Assembly: GCF_027244095.1 (NCBI RefSeq)
Contig: NC_069657.1
Location: 144,642,857-144,706,856, forward strand
From: Hemicordylus capensis
Taxonomy: Eukaryota; Chordata; Lepidosauria; Squamata; Cordylidae
Direction: 5' to 3'
Length of the DNA stretch: 64,000 nucleotides
Below are positions 1-11,862 of the stretch, piece after piece. Under the pieces are notes generated by a model. That model saw only the letters and a program-made list of their open reading frames with translations, had not been told where the DNA came from and made no database searches. The position numbers were made by a program, and so were the translations under genes. Numbering within the stretch: the first letter of the stretch is position 1; each line of letters begins with the position of its first letter.

Positions 1-960
1 TAGTGTGTGAAAAGAAATCCTGTATTATTTTATTTATTCCATTTTTATTTTCCCCTTCATCTAAGGAGTTCAGCACAGCATACATGTCATTCCCTGATTA
101 TCTTTACCAGGTTAAGCTGAAAAACAGTGACTGGTCCAAGACACCCAGTAAATTCAGAGCAGAGCTTTGAATCCAGGGGTCCCTGTCCAGGTCCAATGTA
201 TCTCTTGCATCACAGTGGCACTTTAGTCATTGGATTGGGACAAATAAAAAGAACAGAGGAATGGAACACTTTTAGAAATGTTTGCAACTGAGTGAATTCT
301 GAGTGAATTCTAAGTGAATTGGAGTTCCTGGTCTGGAAGGACTGGCTGCACCCAAGGGTTTCTGCCCACCCAATGAGGTTGTCAGGAGGGCTTTTGATTT
401 AGCACCAGAAATAAAACTTCCATATCACCTGACCCCAAAGTGCAACATTTTTCATTTGAATTGATTTTCACACTCAGCTGCAACTCATCAAGTAATGAGA
501 AATCACAGATACTTGTGCGAACTGGATCTCCTTTTCAACATGAGTGCACTAGCATTCACAGTCATGTGCTACCCTACAACTCTCTCGTCTAGGTTCATAT
601 GCAACATCATGTTAGACCTATTAACATTCTCAAAATACAAGTGAAAACTTTCAGCAAGTTGCAGTATATTTACTAACAAACAAAAACAACAATATGCAGG
701 GGAGTTTTTCTCTACAAATATCTATCAACTTCTGAGGAAAAGTCTTAATTATGATTCAAAATGTAAAGGATTGCCAACTTCTTTTGCAACCATTTCAATG
801 GAATAAAGTGCATTGTGATGGAACTGACTAATTTGGATAACGTTCTAAGTGTATATGCACTTTAGTTTTCATTAACTACTCTTTTTATTCTGAGGATTAT
901 CACAGAAGTTCTGCTAGAAAGAACTTTCAGGTTTCTTAATACCATGTAACTGATCTTAAA
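1..960. other. No recognisable gene or repeat
   Basis: This AT-rich stretch has no open frame with a recognisable product, and I see no repeat termini that I can place. It may hold old decayed repeats. It precedes a run of SINE and LINE insertions. Confidence 0.5.
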
Positions 961-966
961 AATAAA

Positions 967-1194
967 GGTACATAGGAAGCTGCCTTATTCTGAGTCAGAT
1001 CATTGGCCCATCTAGCTCAGTACTGTCTATAGTTACTGGCAGCAGCTTTCCAAGGTTTCACACAGAAGTCTTTCCCAGCCCTACCTGGAGATGCCAGGGA
1101 TTGAACCTAGGACATTCTGTGTGCTAAGCAGATGCTCTACAACTCAAATGCTCTACCACTCACTAAGCAGATGCTCGACCACTCACCCTATGAA
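967..1194 (-). repeat. tRNA-headed SINE
   Basis: Read on the minus strand, the element begins with a tRNA-like head. It has an A-box-like stretch (TGGTAGAGCATCTG, partly duplicated) and the B box GGTTCAATCCC. The body and tail end in the phrase around ACTCAGTATATGGCAGCTTC found in several squamate SINEs. The same body and tail are attached to a 5S rRNA-like head at 10563, 21370 and 51478, so this copy and those are head variants of one SINE system. The head carries a short internal duplication, visible as repeated AAGCAGATGCTC on the + strand. Confidence 0.7.
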
Positions 1195-1242
1195 CCCTAA
1201 AATTCACTTTGAATTTCACTTTTTTCAAAATGTAGGTGCTAA

Positions 1243-1575
1243 ACCTTAAGTGGCATAGCGGAGAAATGCTTGACTAACAAGCAAAAGGTTGCTGGTTCGA
1301 AACCCCACTGGTATATTTCCCAGATTATGGGAAACACCAGATTGTATGCATGTTTTGCTGGTATGTTTTGCAGATATGTTTTGCTGGGAAACACATATAT
1401 CAGGCAGCTGCGATACAGGAAGATGCTGAAAGGCATAATCTCATACTGCATGGGAGGAGGCAATGGTAAACCCCTCCTGTATTCTACCAAAAAAACCCAC
1501 AGGGCTCTGTGGGCGCCAGGAGTTGAAATTGACTTGACGGCACACTTTACCTTTAACCTTACTTTCAACCTTTGC
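1243..1575 (+). repeat. Sauria-type SINE (tRNA head, BovB-like tail)
   Basis: The tRNA-like head runs from about 1247, with an A-box region near GTGGCATAGCGG and the B box GGTTCGAAACC at about 1295-1305. The tail at about 1523-1550 reads TTGAAATTGACTTGACGG, the 3' motif that Sauria SINEs share with BovB LINEs, which are thought to mobilise them. A second copy lies in the opposite orientation at 58255-58475. Overlapping open frames here are chance frames in the SINE. Confidence 0.8.
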
Positions 1576-1615
1576 TTTTCTTGCAGGTCTAAAATCTCTC
1601 CGTAAGCGTAAGACT

Positions 1616-1634
1616 CCTTTTACTGACCATAAGG
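1616..1634. repeat. Left target-site duplication of L1 fragment
   Basis: The 19-base word CCTTTTACTGACCATAAGG occurs here and again at 2340-2358, immediately flanking the L1 fragment. A perfect 19-bp direct repeat around a 5'-truncated LINE is the signature of target-primed reverse transcription. Confidence 0.9.
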
Positions 1635-2339
1635 GTTTTGGGTTTTTTTGAAATTTAATTTTTATTAATTTTTAACAATAATCATAACATCCATAATAAA
1701 CACAATTGGACTTCCCGCGTACCTCTTTTTGTGAAATAAGAACTATAAGCTTTACCTTATTATAATATTAATTTAAAAAACACAAATTTAAAGCTTAAAG
1801 AAAAAAGAAAAAACCATTAGTCTACCCAACCTGCATTTCAAACTTCAAATCCAGCTGTAAGATCCATATTAGGAAAATAATTCTTTAAGTACAACAAAAA
1901 AGGTTTCCAATCTTCCCTGAAACATTCTAATCTTTGATCTTTTATCAGTGTTGTAAGTTTTGCCATCTCTGCATATTCCAAAGTTTTTATCAGCCAATCT
2001 TCTTTTGAAGGCAATTCATTAGTCTTCCATTTCTGTGCATATGTTATTCTAGCCACCGTAGAAGCATACAGGAAAAAAAGTTAAGTTATTTGTAGAAATT
2101 TCTCCTTGTGTTATTCCTAGCAGGAAGGATTCTGGCTTCTTAGGAAATGTCACTTTAAATATTTTCTTTAATTCATTATATATCATGTCCCAATAGGCCT
2201 TCGCCTTCCCACAAGTCCACCACATGTGAAAAAAAGTACCTTCAGAATCCCCAGACTTCCAACATTTGTTTGAAACATTTTTATACATTAATGCCAGTTT
2301 TTTGGTGTCAAATACCAACTGTACATCATTTTATAATAA
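1635..2339 (-). mobile_element. L1 LINE 3' fragment
   Basis: On the minus strand two overlapping frames encode the C-terminus of an L1 ORF2 protein. The first (2318 to 2049) has the pattern CWKSGDSEGTFFHMWWTC. The second (2056 to 1838) begins ARITYAQKWK and continues with a leucine-rich tail. The frame changes near an A run at about 2068-2075, so the coding part carries at least one frameshift. An AT-rich 3' UTR follows down to about 1640. The fragment is heavily 5'-truncated (about 0.7 kb of an element normally about 6 kb) and is bounded by 19-bp target duplications. Confidence 0.88.
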
Positions 2340-2358
2340 CCTTTTACTGACCATAAGG
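2340..2358. repeat. Right target-site duplication of L1 fragment
   Basis: Exact repeat of the word at 1616-1634. Confidence 0.9.
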
Positions 2359-2570
2359 TTAACAATTTACTCCCAAAGGATAAAACTGCCATGGGCTTCT
2401 AGATCCTTGTATTTTGCTTTTACATTTTATAGCTGTATATAGAAGGTTATTTATTTATTTATAGTATTATGGTATGTATGTGGATATTGGAACATGGTCA
2501 CACAGTAGTACATGCAATCACAAGTGTTGCTTTCTGTGTTATTCTAGTTTAATTGTTATTTCTTTGTATC

Positions 2571-2574
2571 CTAG
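2571..2574 (+). promoter_or_regulatory. Putative splice acceptor of OR 1 coding exon
   Basis: A pyrimidine-rich run ending TTTGTATCCTAG precedes the ATG of the OR gene by about 24 bases. OR coding exons usually have an acceptor just upstream because their 5' UTR is spliced. Inferred from sequence only. Confidence 0.5.
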
Positions 2575-2598
2575 TGAGTAATCCTTAGGACTGAATCA

Positions 2599-3534
2599 AT
2601 GGGGGAGACAAATTGTACTGCAACTGAATTCATTTTCTCAGGATTGACACCTTTTCCGGAATGGAAGGTCACCCTTTTTGTGTTGTTCCTAATGATTTAT
2701 GTGGTCACTCTGGTGGAGAATCTTGGGATGGCAGCTTTGATCCATGCTGATGCCCAGCTCCAGATTCCCATGTACTTCTTCTTGAAGAGCTTGTCTGTCG
2801 TTGATAGCTGTTATTCCACAGTAATCACTCCCAAGATGTTGGTGAATTTCTTATCTGGAAAAGGCACCATTACATATGTAGGTTGCATTGTTCAATACTT
2901 CACTTTCATCTTTTTTGTGACCTCAGAGTGCCTCCTGCTTGCTGTAATGGCTTATGACCGTTATGTGGCCATCTGTAATCCATTGCTCTATACTGTGATG
3001 ATGTCTCCAAAGATGTGCACACAGCTGTTGATTGGCACATACATGTGGAGTCTCCTGAACTCTTTAGTACACACCAGTGGCTTGCTAAGATTGTCCTTTT
3101 GTGGTTCCAATATCATCAACCATTTCTTCTGTGATATCACTCCCCTGCTAAAACTCTCTTCCACAAACACTTACATCAATGAACTGCTTATTTTCACATT
3201 TGGCAGCTTAGTTGAACTGAGCAGCATCATCACAATCCTTCTCTCCTATGCTTTCATTGCATTTACTGTGTTAAAGATGCAGTCTGCCAAAGGCAGGAGA
3301 AAAGCCTTCTCCACCTGCACATCCCACCTCACAGCAGTCACAATCTTTCACGGCACAATTCTCTTCATGTATTTCCGACCAACATCCAGCTATTCACTGG
3401 ATACAGATAAACTGGCCTCAGTGTTTTATACAGTGGTGATCCCTATGCTGAATCCCCTGATCTACAGCCTGAGAAATGGGGAGGTGATAGGTGCCCTAAG
3501 AAGAATGACACAGAGAAAGATATTATTCGGCTGA
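2599..3534 (+). CDS. Class II olfactory receptor, OR5-like
   Basis: Seven-transmembrane odorant receptor of 311 residues in a single exon, the usual OR length. It would sit in the ciliary membrane of olfactory neurons and signal through Golf. Visible hallmarks are an N-glycosylation site NCT at residues 5-7, IPMYFFL at the end of IL1/TM2 (about 56-62), [10 protein letters not shown] at the TM3/IL2 boundary (117-126), SY in TM5 (216-217), [10 protein letters not shown] in TM6 (235-244) and [12 protein letters not shown] in TM7 (282-293). Two oddities stand out. The TM1 GN motif reads EN (residues 40-41). The extracellular loop 2 cysteine expected near residue 188 (LKLSC in relatives) is serine, leaving Cys168 without its usual partner. 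The start is chosen because it gives the canonical short N-terminus. An AATAAA lies at 3721-3726. Its closest relative here is the gene at 38743. The family call is by motif; the exact subfamily is unresolved. Confidence 0.95.
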   Translation: MGETNCTATEFIFSGLTPFPEWKVTLFVLFLMIYVVTLVENLGMAALIHADAQLQIPMYFFLKSLSVVDSCYSTVITPKMLVNFLSGKGTITYVGCIVQYFTFIFFVTSECLLLAVMAYDRYVAICNPLLYTVMMSPKMCTQLLIGTYMWSLLNSLVHTSGLLRLSFCGSNIINHFFCDITPLLKLSSTNTYINELLIFTFGSLVELSSIITILLSYAFIAFTVLKMQSAKGRRKAFSTCTSHLTAVTIFHGTILFMYFRPTSSYSLDTDKLASVFYTVVIPMLNPLIYSLRNGEVIGALRRMTQRKILFG

Positions 3535-3539
3535 AGGAA

Positions 3540-4485
3540 CAATAACACGCAAAACCATCTTGCGCTATATAACCCACTGGGCCCCAAGGGTTCTGTGGTT
3601 GATACTTATCTGAAGAATTTATTTAAGCACTGCAGCTGACCTTGCACCAAATAAGATACCCATCTACAGCTGAGCAGACTGGAGGCAACTTGTGTGCAAC
3701 TTTCCCCCACATCCTTCAAGAATAAATCCATTTCACTACCACTTCCTCCAGTTCACACACTAGGATTGGCCACATGGTACATCAGTGTGCAATCAGCATG
3801 CACACAAGAGGTTCAGGATCACACCCTGAGTTCTGCTTTCTCTACACATACATTGAGCATAAGGTATAAATAGAACCTATGGGTAGGTTCGGACATCATG
3901 CAGAACCTACTTGCAATCATGGTTACTCCATTGTCCACACTCATGTGAACTCACCCTATGGCAGGAACCACATGTTCCCTCAGGGCAGGAAACCTAGATG
4001 TGTAACCAAAAATTGAAGTTGGCTTGTCATCCTTAGTAAGGCTCCACCTTAGGCTCACTTTGTCTGAATCCATGCTCTTCATGAACCTCTGGTTTGTTCT
4101 AGGCAAGCCACAGTCCTTTGTCACTGGGACCAGTGGCTGCAAAGTGGATGGCATAGGGAAGGCTTGTCAGCACAAAGGGTGGCACAAGACAGACTGGGGT
4201 AGCACCCAGGGCCTTGCTGGGAGGGGCAGACAGGGGGTGTACCTCTCGTTCAACTCGGCTACTTCCACCAAACTGAGATATGTGATTATGTGAAGCACTA
4301 ACTTCAAGTTCCCTCCACATCTCGGGCTGGGGGAGCTGGGGCCAACTATGTGTAAACACACTATGTGTAGTCAGACTGTATGTGCACATAATCTGTATGA
4401 GTGACCAAGCACTCTGCATTGGGAAGGGTTCCAAATAATACATGGACTCTGTGCATGCATTATGCTGAATGTGTGTAGGGAAGCT
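3540..4485. other. No recognisable gene
   Basis: Mixed sequence after OR 1. Several overlapping short frames on both strands at 3950-4440 are mutually incompatible and have no family hallmarks. I see no clear repeat ends. Confidence 0.5.
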
Positions 4486-4797
4486 AGGGCCAGCAACAGC
4501 AACAACAAATATTTATATACTGCTTTTCAACAAAAGTTTCCAAAGCGAAATAATAAATAAAGCAATACATAGAAATAATACATAGAGAAATAATACACAG
4601 AGAAATAAATTAAATTAAATTAAATTAAATTAAGTGGATCCCCGTCCCACAAAGGGCTCACAATCTAAAAAGAAACATAAGATAGACACCAGCAACAGTC
4701 ACTGGAGATACTGTGCTGGGGGCACTTATTCTCCCCCTGCTAAATAAAGAGAATAACCACCTTTTAAAAAGTGCCTCTTTGCCCAGTTAGCGGGTGT
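4486..4797 (-). repeat. L2-tailed interspersed repeat
   Basis: Member of a repeat family seen also at 15110-15387, 38065-38320 and 58853-59040. On the minus strand it runs from a head with CCAGTGACTGTTGCTGGTGT, through the shared phrase ATTGTGAGCCCTTTG, into a tail that resembles the 3' end of L2 LINEs and stops in simple repeats (here ATTAA repeats and CAACAA). It is probably an L2-mobilised SINE or a truncated LINE. Confidence 0.65.
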
Positions 4798-5713
4798 GAT
4801 CATATTCATTCCCCTTAAACATGTTGACTGTAGATTAATTTAGCATATTATAGTCCTATTTGGGTTATTTAATCCTTGGTTTAGCTGCTCGCTGCTCAGT
4901 CACTTTTATTTTGCCTAAATTCCAATTTCTGTGAAAATGTTGCTATGTAGAAGAGTAAAATGTTCAAGAAACTGTACAAGAAAGACCACATTAGCACCAG
5001 ATTGGCATCAATACAATTGGATAAATCTAGCTTCAAAGACATTTTCTGAACTATTTCTTCACATTAAATGTGAAGAATGCACATTACTCAAAAGTTTACA
5101 TCTGCAGCTGAAGATCTTTGGGTATGCTTCTGTATGACACTTTGTGTCCCTTTGGCTGTATTTACAGCCAAATATGTACAAACAGGTATGTACATTTGCA
5201 CAAGGATGCTTGCATACATATTTGAAGCCTGGGAAAGCAGCCTGTCCTAAGTGCTTCCACAATAAAACCCTTTGGCACTGCTGAGGTACTGATTTTGTAC
5301 AGTGAGCTGGAAGCAGAATTGTAACTATAGTCCAACACCACACTGAATATAGTACTTTATCCCCACTACAATGGGGCTGACAATGGCCCCATTTGCACAT
5401 AATAGCAAACTGTGGGTAGATGAACCTTAGGTTAATTTTTGTAACCATGAATCACATCGCAAATGTTTGTCCAACTGTAGCCCAACAACCTCTAGTTTCT
5501 GAGTAGGGGAGCCACTCCCTCTTCCTGTCACATTCTGGCAATCTCTGTAGTGCTCCACAGTTGCCAGACTGTGGGCAAAGCATCAGAATGTCCACAGGAC
5601 AGCAGTCATTGGCCACAAGCTTCAAGGGGGCGTGCCAAGTGTGATGATGCCTTTTGGGAATGGACTGCCAACCCTCGGCAAGGAAAAGGCATTTACATCC
5701 TCATTTATGAAAG
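4798..5713. other. No recognisable gene
   Basis: AT-rich unique-looking sequence. The minus-strand open frame at 5059-5448 is cysteine-rich but has no recognisable domain, start context or relative in the window. Confidence 0.45.
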
Positions 5714-6176
5714 CGTTTGGGCCCAGGATACCTGAGGGACCGCCTGCTCCCAAGCATTGCTGCCCGCTTGACGAGATCATCTGAGGGAGCTCTGCTCCTG
5801 GTGCCGACAATGAGGGAGGCTCAGTTGTCATGCACGCAGGACAAGGCCTTCTCTGTTGCTGCCCCCAGACTTTGGAATGCTCTCCCAGTGGTCATTCGCT
5901 CCTCGGACTCCATCACAGTTTTTAGAAAGCTTGTTAAATCTTGGCTTTTTATCCAGGCCTTTACATGATTGTTTTATTGCTGCTTCTGTGTGTTTTTATC
6001 CATGTACAGTTTTTATGTTTCTATTTTATATATTTTAAATCAGATTTGTTGTCATATTTTTAGCTTAATACCTTTAACTGTGGTTTTAATTATATGTTTT
6101 TTAACTTCTGTAAACTGTCTTGGGATTGTTTTTAATGAAAGGCAGTATATAAATTTAACAATAAACAAATAAACAA
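5714..6176 (+). mobile_element. L2 LINE 3' end
   Basis: The frame starting near 5717 encodes the last part of an L2 ORF2 protein, with LGPGYLRDRLLP, then FSVAAPRLWNALP and a short C-terminus ending at the stop at 5966-5968. The 3' UTR follows with AGTATATAAATTTAACAATA and an AAATAA-type tail. It is 5'-truncated. It belongs to the same family as 14268-14545 and 39960-41117. Confidence 0.85.
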
Positions 6177-6199
6177 TACATTTAAGCCCTTCTCCTGGC

Positions 6200-7545
6200 A
6201 GCAATTGCACGGCCACCCTTGTAAGAGCCCCACAGCAAAACAGTCTTGCACAAGCACAATTGCGGGCAACAGAGGGATGCTGAGGGGCACTATTTTTCTG
6301 TTACTCTGCGAAGGGATCATGATTCCCTAGGAGGGAATATGTCTATGTGGGAGGGCACAGGATCCTGGGGTCTGGTCCACTGTGACCACTCTTGTGATTG
6401 CAGACCCTGGCAAAGCAGCCCAGGAACACCCAAGCACACTCCTGGCCCGTGTCAGTTTACCAAACAGGGATTATCCCTCACATGAGAGGGCCTGTCCACT
6501 GGGCTCAGTAAGCTTTGGTCCTCCACCAGACAGCACTTTCATGAGGTAAGCCATCCAAATCTAGGGGGCCCTGCTTATGTGGGGCCCCTGTTCCCTCTGG
6601 GAAATAATGATATTTGTACACTGTGACCCCCTCCTCCCAAGGCAACCCTTTCATACTCCCAAGGAGTAGCGGCCATTCCATATGTCCGGGCAGTCCCAGG
6701 TGGGCAGGCTAAGGAAACACTGGGACCAGGGATAGATCTTCACTCTCATTCAAATTTCCCAGGTTTGGACCAGTGTTGAAGCGTATGCAGATCGGCAGCC
6801 GTAGGGGATTGCAGGAGAGGAGAGCCCTGATTATCAGCAATTCCAGGAAGGTAAAGTGGCTGTTATCAAGCAAAAACAAACATGGATATGTGCCAATGAA
6901 TGGCCAGACTGGCAGAGGGACTGCTTGGACTTGTTCTTCGCATCAGTCACCAAGACAGGGAAAGGTGTTGCTGGGGTACCCATCCACATGGCTTACTTGT
7001 ATTGAGCAACAAGGCTGGTGGCAGTTGCTGTGCACCCCACATGCATCTCTCAATGGGCTATCATTCTCATGAGAGCACAATCCACTCAGCCACCGTCATC
7101 ACCACATGGGAAGAATCACTCCATTAACTGGAAGCAATACTGCTCATGCTGGATGGTTGTTCCCATGAGTAACACCAGAGAATGCATGCTTTTATCCCAG
7201 TGGAAGTGGGGCAGGGGTCCCTTTCCCCAACTTCATTGGGCAAAAAATAGAGCAGTGCCATCCAAGAATTCCTGGGTGGGGCTGCCTTTTAAAGCCAACC
7301 CCAAGTATTGTTGCCATATGTTATCTTTGCAGCGATCTAATCAGGTTGCCTGGTTTATGGTGCCACCGTGACTGCATGTACTAGTGAACATACTTCTTTA
7401 TCCATTTATTTTTGATGATGACATAGTGCCCATCTTGCCATCCCATCCCCTTTCTGTTCTGGTTGCCAGAGGGGGAAAACAAGAGTCACAGTGGAAAGTG
7501 GGCATCCCCCTATGTGACTTTTCCCTTTGGCAGGCTTAGAAATAT
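6200..7545 (+). repeat. Unclassified 1.3-kb repeat, copy 1
   Basis: The segment is collinear, in reverse complement, with 41965-43340. Paired landmarks include CACCCTTGTAAGAGCCC near one end, GGGATCATGATTCC, CAGGAATTCTT/AAGAATTCCTGGGTG, and AAAGGGAAAAGTCACAT (or its complement) near the other end. No transposase or reverse transcriptase frame is visible and the ends are not sharply defined. It is probably a non-autonomous DNA element. The several open frames inside it are chance frames. Confidence 0.65.
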
Positions 7546-10100
7546 GGGATGGGACAAGGCGGGGCAATGACTTGAGGAGCTGGGCAATGACTTGAGGAGC
7601 ATGGAGACAGGGGGTGGGGCAAGTGCTTGGAGAGGTGGCAAGTGAGAAACATGGCAGGCATGGAACGGGTACATTCCTGGGTGGGTCTGGGCTTCTCCCT
7701 CTATGATTTCAGTTCCAGAAACAGCGCGGTTATGGCAGCGTCTGCATTTGGAAGTAATGCTGCCACCTTCAAACCTCAGGTTGTAGCAACAAAGTTCACT
7801 ACAAACTGAAGGTTCAAACTGGAGACTGGTGAAGGAAACCGCAGATTGCTTTTGCCACAAAACTGCAGTTTCACACGCATTCTGACATATATGAATTCCA
7901 ACCTCTGCCCCATTCAACTCTGGTTTGGCGTTATGTTGATGCCAATGCTTTATCCCAAAGGCAAAGACTTGTCCTCTTCCTCCTCTTCCCTCTTGTAAGT
8001 CAGAAGGTTATGAGGAGAAGGATCCTCTCCTCTTGCCTACCCCCTTTCTTTCCCCAATGTACTTGGGAAGGAACAAAGAACAGTCCACTAAAGAATGTAA
8101 GGTGGTTGGGTGACAACTGCTTTCTCCCCAAAGTTGTCAGCCATACAAAAGGGAAACACAGAGCTGTGCTGAATTTGTGGAATTGGGGAAGATTCCTGCC
8201 TCTCCTTCCCCTGGTCCAGAGTTGAGATGAGTGGTTGTTTGGCTTACTCTGGGAATGCTGAGGATTGTGAGAATGTGAGATAAGGATAAGCAGTATGGAT
8301 AAAACTGTCAATCATGGCAATTTTGCTTCCTCCCTCTGTTGGAGTCTCAGCTTTAATTAATTTGTTCTTGAAATAGTTTCCTCTTTCCACATCCTTAATT
8401 ACTTCCAATTTCTTAATTATGTATTTTATTTTTAATCTGCACAATTTCACTTTAGACTTTCTCAGCAGCAATGGTTTGTTTTTTTTAAAGTAGTTGATTT
8501 ACAAATTAACTTAAAAACAACCACTGTGCTAAAATGGCTCCAATGGAAATGTAATGGTGAAGTTGCACCCAGGTAAAGAATCAAGGAGTGGTGATAAGGT
8601 TCAGCCTTCCAAGATATAACTACACATAACAAAGCCATGTCTCTTCAAAAAGATAGAAAAGTATCACTAAGGCAATATACTTGAGGAGATCATCATGATT
8701 CCATTATATTTTGTTTTGTTTTGTTTTAAGTCAGAATTTTTGTGATCTGAAAAGAGAGGAATGAAGCATGGAGGAAGGGAGAGAAAGAACCAGTTCTGAC
8801 AAACACAAGTTTCTTCGAGTGATCATGAAAGGGAGGGGAAGCAGCTGGGGATAATTTTGAAGAGAGAAAAAGATCAGCAGGGAAAGAGCTGCTAGCTGAC
8901 CTACAGCACAAGGAAACACAAGTGGCTGGAGCACTGCACTGCCTACACTTCTCTGTGTGTATCACTTATGCTGTTGCAAAACAGGGCAATTCTGCTTCAC
9001 TGTAAAGCAGCACAAACTCAGTTACATGACACACATTGAAAATGATGGGTGTTGTGTTGCACAACTGCTTTTGCGCAACTTTCCACTGAACTGTCACAAG
9101 CTTACTTGACGGAAGATGCTGGCCAGAAATATATGACACAATAGCCAGTAGCTCAAGTTTCCATTTTACTCCTAAATAATCAGGTTTAACAGTCTCACCA
9201 AGAATACAGAAGTAAGGAGTGAGAAGCCCAGATTCCAAAGTCACAATCTCTCCGACAAAAGCTCCAAGCAGATTTGATGTGTTGTTTCCAGCAGTCTGCT
9301 CAAGGTACAGGCTGCCTGATTTATAGTCAGCAGCCACATGCACTTAATCAACACTCCACCCCCACCAGCTGCCATAGATTCAATCCGGCTCCTGCTGCCT
9401 CCTTGTGAGCCGAAGACTCCTCTGTAATTCCCTCACCTGCTGCTGATATTTTCCCCATCTGTGTCCTTGAGGAGATAGTGGCTGTTCAAACTCTGGCTCA
9501 GATCCTGACCCTTCTCTTCAAAGCCCTGCTGGCCCCTCCTGTGCCAAACACTCTCCCTGGCCTGTCTCAGTTACTTCCCCATTCACATCACCGGCCTGCT
9601 CCTCCTCAGGTACCTCCACACTTTCTAGTAAGTCGCCTGCCTCCTACTCCTCTCCAATGTCCTTGAGTAGGGGCCTGGCATGAACGGAACCTCCCTGTTC
9701 TCCAACACTGTTGGCAGTGTTTATACTGACATAGGAGTGTGGGGCAGTATTCCAACTACTTGCATTTACTTCTGGAGTATGTCAGACACTAAGCCTAACT
9801 ACACAGGGTTTCTGTGAGTACAGATTTGAAAACATAGCTTGTAAAGTGTTATGCAATTAATATAAGAGTATTAGGAAGTAAACATTGTTAGGTAAAGGCT
9901 GCATTCTCCCAATGACGGCAAACATGGTTAAAGAATTAACCAAGATTGGCAAGCCCCTGTGGAGTGTAATGTGAGAATGCAGATTTCCTGGGAAATCCTG
10001 GTCAAATTGCTGAGCTAGATATTGATCTATCATCGACAGCATCTGAGCCAAAAGAGAGCAGAAATTTGGAACACAGCAGGACTAAGAAATATACAAAGAT
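7546..10100. other. No recognisable gene; relic repeats
   Basis: I see no coding region with family hallmarks. A degraded relative of the fold-back element at 49624-49778 lies around 9905-9990 (GGTTAAAGAATTAACCAAGA). The rest, including the GC-richer part at 9360-9670, is unassigned. Confidence 0.45.
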
Positions 10101-10129
10101 CACCTGTGGACTGAAGGAGTATTTCACCA

Positions 10130-10990
10130 CAGGGATAAATAAAACATTCAGAATTACTCTTGAGGTCAATTGCCTGGGGTTTTTTTAGAAACACACCACA
10201 GGGAGGAACCCTAATTGTCTTGAAGATGCACTAGGGATTTAAAAAATAACAAAAAAACAAAACACATCACAACATATGATTTGTCTTGAATCTTTCTGTG
10301 CTAGATATAAGCACTTCAGTAAGCCATGTCTTTATTATCTGAATGAGTTTTGAAGCTATAGAAGATGTTTCTCCTTCCTTCCACAGGTAGGCATCACATT
10401 TTTTCTACAAGAGTTTTCTTCCTAGAGTTATCTAAATATTCTGTATAGCTCAGCTGCAGTTTTTATAGACATAAAACCAAATGTGGTGTAGTAGTCAACT
10501 TAATCCGTGGCTGACTCTGCTTCCTTTATTACAAATTTGGAAAGCATAAAAGGAACCTTAAGGAGAGGAGAGCTGGTCTTGTGGTAGCAAGCATGACTTG
10601 TCCCCATAGCTAAGCAGGGTTGCATCTGAATGGGAGACTTGATGTGTGAGCACTGCAAGATATTCCCCTCAAGGGATGAAGCCGCTCTGGGAAGAGCATA
10701 AGGTTTCAAGTTCCCTCCCTGGCTTCTCCAAGATAGCGCTGAGAGAGATTCCTGCCTGCAACCTTGGAGAAGCCACTGCCAGTCTGTGAAGACAATACTG
10801 AGCTAGATAAACCAATGGTCTGACTCAGTATATGGCCGTTTCCTATGTTCCTATGTAACCTCTGAATAACCTGGACTCAACATCAGGCGTCTACAACATC
10901 AGATCAGCCAAGACAAAAGAAGCCCACCAGTGAATGGTTAAACCATTTGGTTTTACTGTCTACCTTCAACTTCAAAATCAGCAGCTGGAG
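10130..10990 (+). repeat. Duplicated OR upstream flank, copy A
   Basis: Blocks here match 35430-37390 in the same order and orientation. They include ACATTCAGAATTACT, GGGAGGAACC..TAATTG, GATATAAGCAC, CTAAATATTCTGTA and AGACAAAAGAAGCCCACCAG. The OR pseudogene follows 1.5 kb downstream, just as OR 3 follows copy B. A 5S-headed SINE (10563-10857) sits inside this copy only, so it inserted after the duplication or was not shared. Confidence 0.75.
10563..10857 (+). repeat. 5S rRNA-headed SINE
   Basis: The head resembles the internal promoter half of 5S rRNA. TAGCTAAGCAGGGT followed by GAATGGGAGAC corresponds to 5S rRNA GAAGCTAAGCAGGGT and GGATGGGAGAC. This copy lacks some bases between the two. 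The body and tail end in GACTCAGTATATGGC..TTCCTATGTTCC, the same as the tRNA-headed element at 967-1194. It sits inside the duplicated flank. Confidence 0.8.
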
Positions 10991-10999
10991 CAGAGTTCA

Positions 11000-11589
11000 A
11001 ACACCTGGCTGGCCAATGCAGGCTTGAACCAATGCTCCCCCACGCAATTTCTGAAATCCAAGGAGGCAGCAAGATCAAAACAGTGGGTCACAAGTTGAGG
11101 TCGTTCTCACAACCTCTGGCTGCTACTTGGAAGGGCTGTGGGGAAAGCAGGAGCTCGACCATCTTCCCCAGCAGATGTGTGGTGGCCACCTTTGCCTTTG
11201 CCATGCCACCCACCCAAACAAGCGGCAGTGCAGCATAGGCAAACACTGGAAGCAGGAGAACTTCCCCCTCCCACTTCCCAGAGTGCCTCACGCTAAGTGT
11301 GCAGTGGCTGTTCTCATTAGAGCAGCCGCTGCACTTGACATGGCTGCTCCTTCCTCCCCCTGGCTCCCTGCCGGAAATGGCGGCAGGACGGGGGAAGCTT
11401 TTTTCTCTAGCAGTGATCATCCATATGGTCGCCTATGAAATTTAAACAATCCACAGGTTTGTTTAACCTCGGTTAAACCCTGGGACACAATGTCGGGCTA
11501 CCCAGGACTGCAGTAGCTGAGAGTGGAGGGCTCCCAGTGCTCCAGACAACACAAGCCGCCTGGGTTACCCCAGATGGCTCGTGTCGTGT
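11000..11589. other. No recognisable gene; possible MITE sequence
   Basis: GC-richer segment. GAGGTCGTTCTCACAACC at about 11097 resembles the left ends of the GAGGCTATTC MITE group (22067, 49055, 56976), but a matching right end was not found. Overlapping frames on both strands at 11088-11438 have no domain hallmarks. Confidence 0.4.
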
Positions 11590-11862
11590 ACATAGCTTTG
11601 TTGTGTTGGGAAGTCATTTTTTTGCTTATTTCACATTGTTTCCATAGTTGGTTAGGTTTTTGGTTTAGCTTTTTAGTGATAACTTTTAATTTCTGTTTTA
11701 AAACTTGTTATTTTAATTGTGGCTTTAGCTTTTAACTTTTTAAGATTATTAATTTTTTAGCTTATATTGTTTCTATTTTATTAATGTTGTAAGCCACCCC
11801 AACAGTAGTGCACTGAAAGGGTGGGGTATAAATATTGAAAATAATAATAAGTAATAATAATA
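11590..11862 (+). repeat. L2-like LINE 3' UTR and tail
   Basis: A T-rich 3' UTR is followed by GTAAGCCACCCC..GGGTGGGGTATAAATATTG, the stem-like 3' end typical of L2-group elements, then AATAATAATA repeats. Confidence 0.6.

Noticed and set aside
1250-1320. Possible functional tRNA gene
   Set aside because: The B box is present, but the cloverleaf stems do not continue and a SINE body follows. The same holds for 58400-58475, 25105-25180 and the 967-1194 head.
1270-1605. 111-codon frame on the + strand
   Set aside because: It coincides with a Sauria-type SINE, including its tRNA head and BovB-like tail.
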